DNA of 6,005 bases, taken from NCBI GenBank assembly GCA_021781185.1, contig JAJXXI010000639.1, positions 1-6,005 of the forward strand. The letters are read 5' to 3'. How positions within the stretch are numbered: position 1 is the stretch's first letter; every line of letters begins with the position of its first letter. The DNA is from a bacterium. GTDB taxonomy: Bacteria > Verrucomicrobiota > Verrucomicrobiia > Limisphaerales > UBA11358. This document shows positions 5,945-6,005 of this stretch, piece after piece. The notes beneath the pieces are model-generated. The model saw nothing but the letters and a program-made list of their open reading frames with translations. It was not told the DNA's origin and searched no databases. The translations under genes were made by a program, and so were the position numbers.

Positions 5945-6005
5945 AAATTCAGTGTGCGAACCGTGGTAACGGCTGTCCCCACCGCAGCCGCAAGTCGGCG
6001 GTTGG

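Larger units (their letters stand above)
5885..6005. mobile_element. Possible left end of an insertion sequence, running off the window
   Basis: Near 5887 the sequence changes to GGCCGTTGAAAAACGGGTGA, which resembles the GG-C-TGTTGAAAAA ends found in several DDE-transposase insertion sequences. It follows CTAG (5881-5884), a plausible short target duplication. It supplies the stop codon of the membrane ORF, as expected for an insertion into a gene. No transposase is visible in the remaining 90 bases and the other end is outside the window, so the call is tentative. A scattered intergenic palindrome is the main alternative. Confidence 0.33.

Noticed and set aside
5742..5945. 67-codon minus-strand frame over the end of the membrane ORF
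   Set aside because: It is antisense to a membrane segment and rich in Arg, Lys and Gln, with no support as a gene.
5954..6005. Open plus-strand frame from GTG to the window edge as a possible transposase start
   Set aside because: Only 17 codons are visible, with no motif and no ribosome site; other frames are equally open.
1..6005. CRISPR arrays, tRNA or rRNA genes
   Set aside because: No regularly spaced long repeats, cloverleaf sequence or conserved rRNA blocks were seen on either strand.

Overview
The window looks like a piece of a mobile or recently exchanged region in a Gram-negative-type bacterium of moderate GC content. The organism cannot be fixed from the sequence. Weak Shine-Dalgarno signals, TTG/GTG starts and the pairing of an ArdC protein with a VirD4/TraD-like ATPase would fit Verrucomicrobiota or a related phylum, but that is inference only. 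No tRNA, rRNA or CRISPR array is visible.

Layout. (1) 1-456: window edge, then a small helical hypothetical protein on the minus strand. (2) About 454-822: a gene-poor, GC-rich stretch with an unusual amount of nested self-complementarity. It holds a bulged hairpin at 503-589, a perfect small hairpin at 598-614, and a 181-base imperfect palindrome at 642-822 that ends on the base before the ArdC start codon. A weak antisense reading frame lies across the same bases. (3) 823-1761: an intact ArdC-type antirestriction protein (ssDNA-binding domain plus zinc metallopeptidase domain). (4) 1762-1873: a convergent intergenic region with a strong bidirectional terminator and two further hairpins. (5) 1874-4456, minus strand: an 860-residue VirD4/TraD/HerA-like DNA-translocase ATPase with no membrane segment and a long extra C-terminal tail. 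(6) 4503-5384 and 5391-5906, plus strand and divergent from the ATPase: two reading frames in the same phase, separated only by one TAG codon and two sense codons. Together they would make a cytoplasmic helical domain followed by four or five membrane segments. (7) From about 5885: a palindromic, repeat-bearing sequence resembling the end of an insertion sequence. It supplies the last codons and the stop of the membrane ORF.

How the parts may fit. ArdC proteins protect incoming DNA from host restriction, often after entry as single strands, and VirD4/TraD-like ATPases pump DNA in conjugation. Side by side they suggest a conjugative plasmid, integrative element or its remnant. Because the ATPase lacks its own membrane anchor, the divergently encoded membrane protein is a candidate docking partner, though nothing in the sequence proves it. 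The apparent amber stop plus the insertion-like end suggest that the membrane gene is decaying. The most unusual signal is the large structured element in front of ardC, which could be a regulatory or stand-alone RNA, or a DNA hairpin active in single-stranded form.
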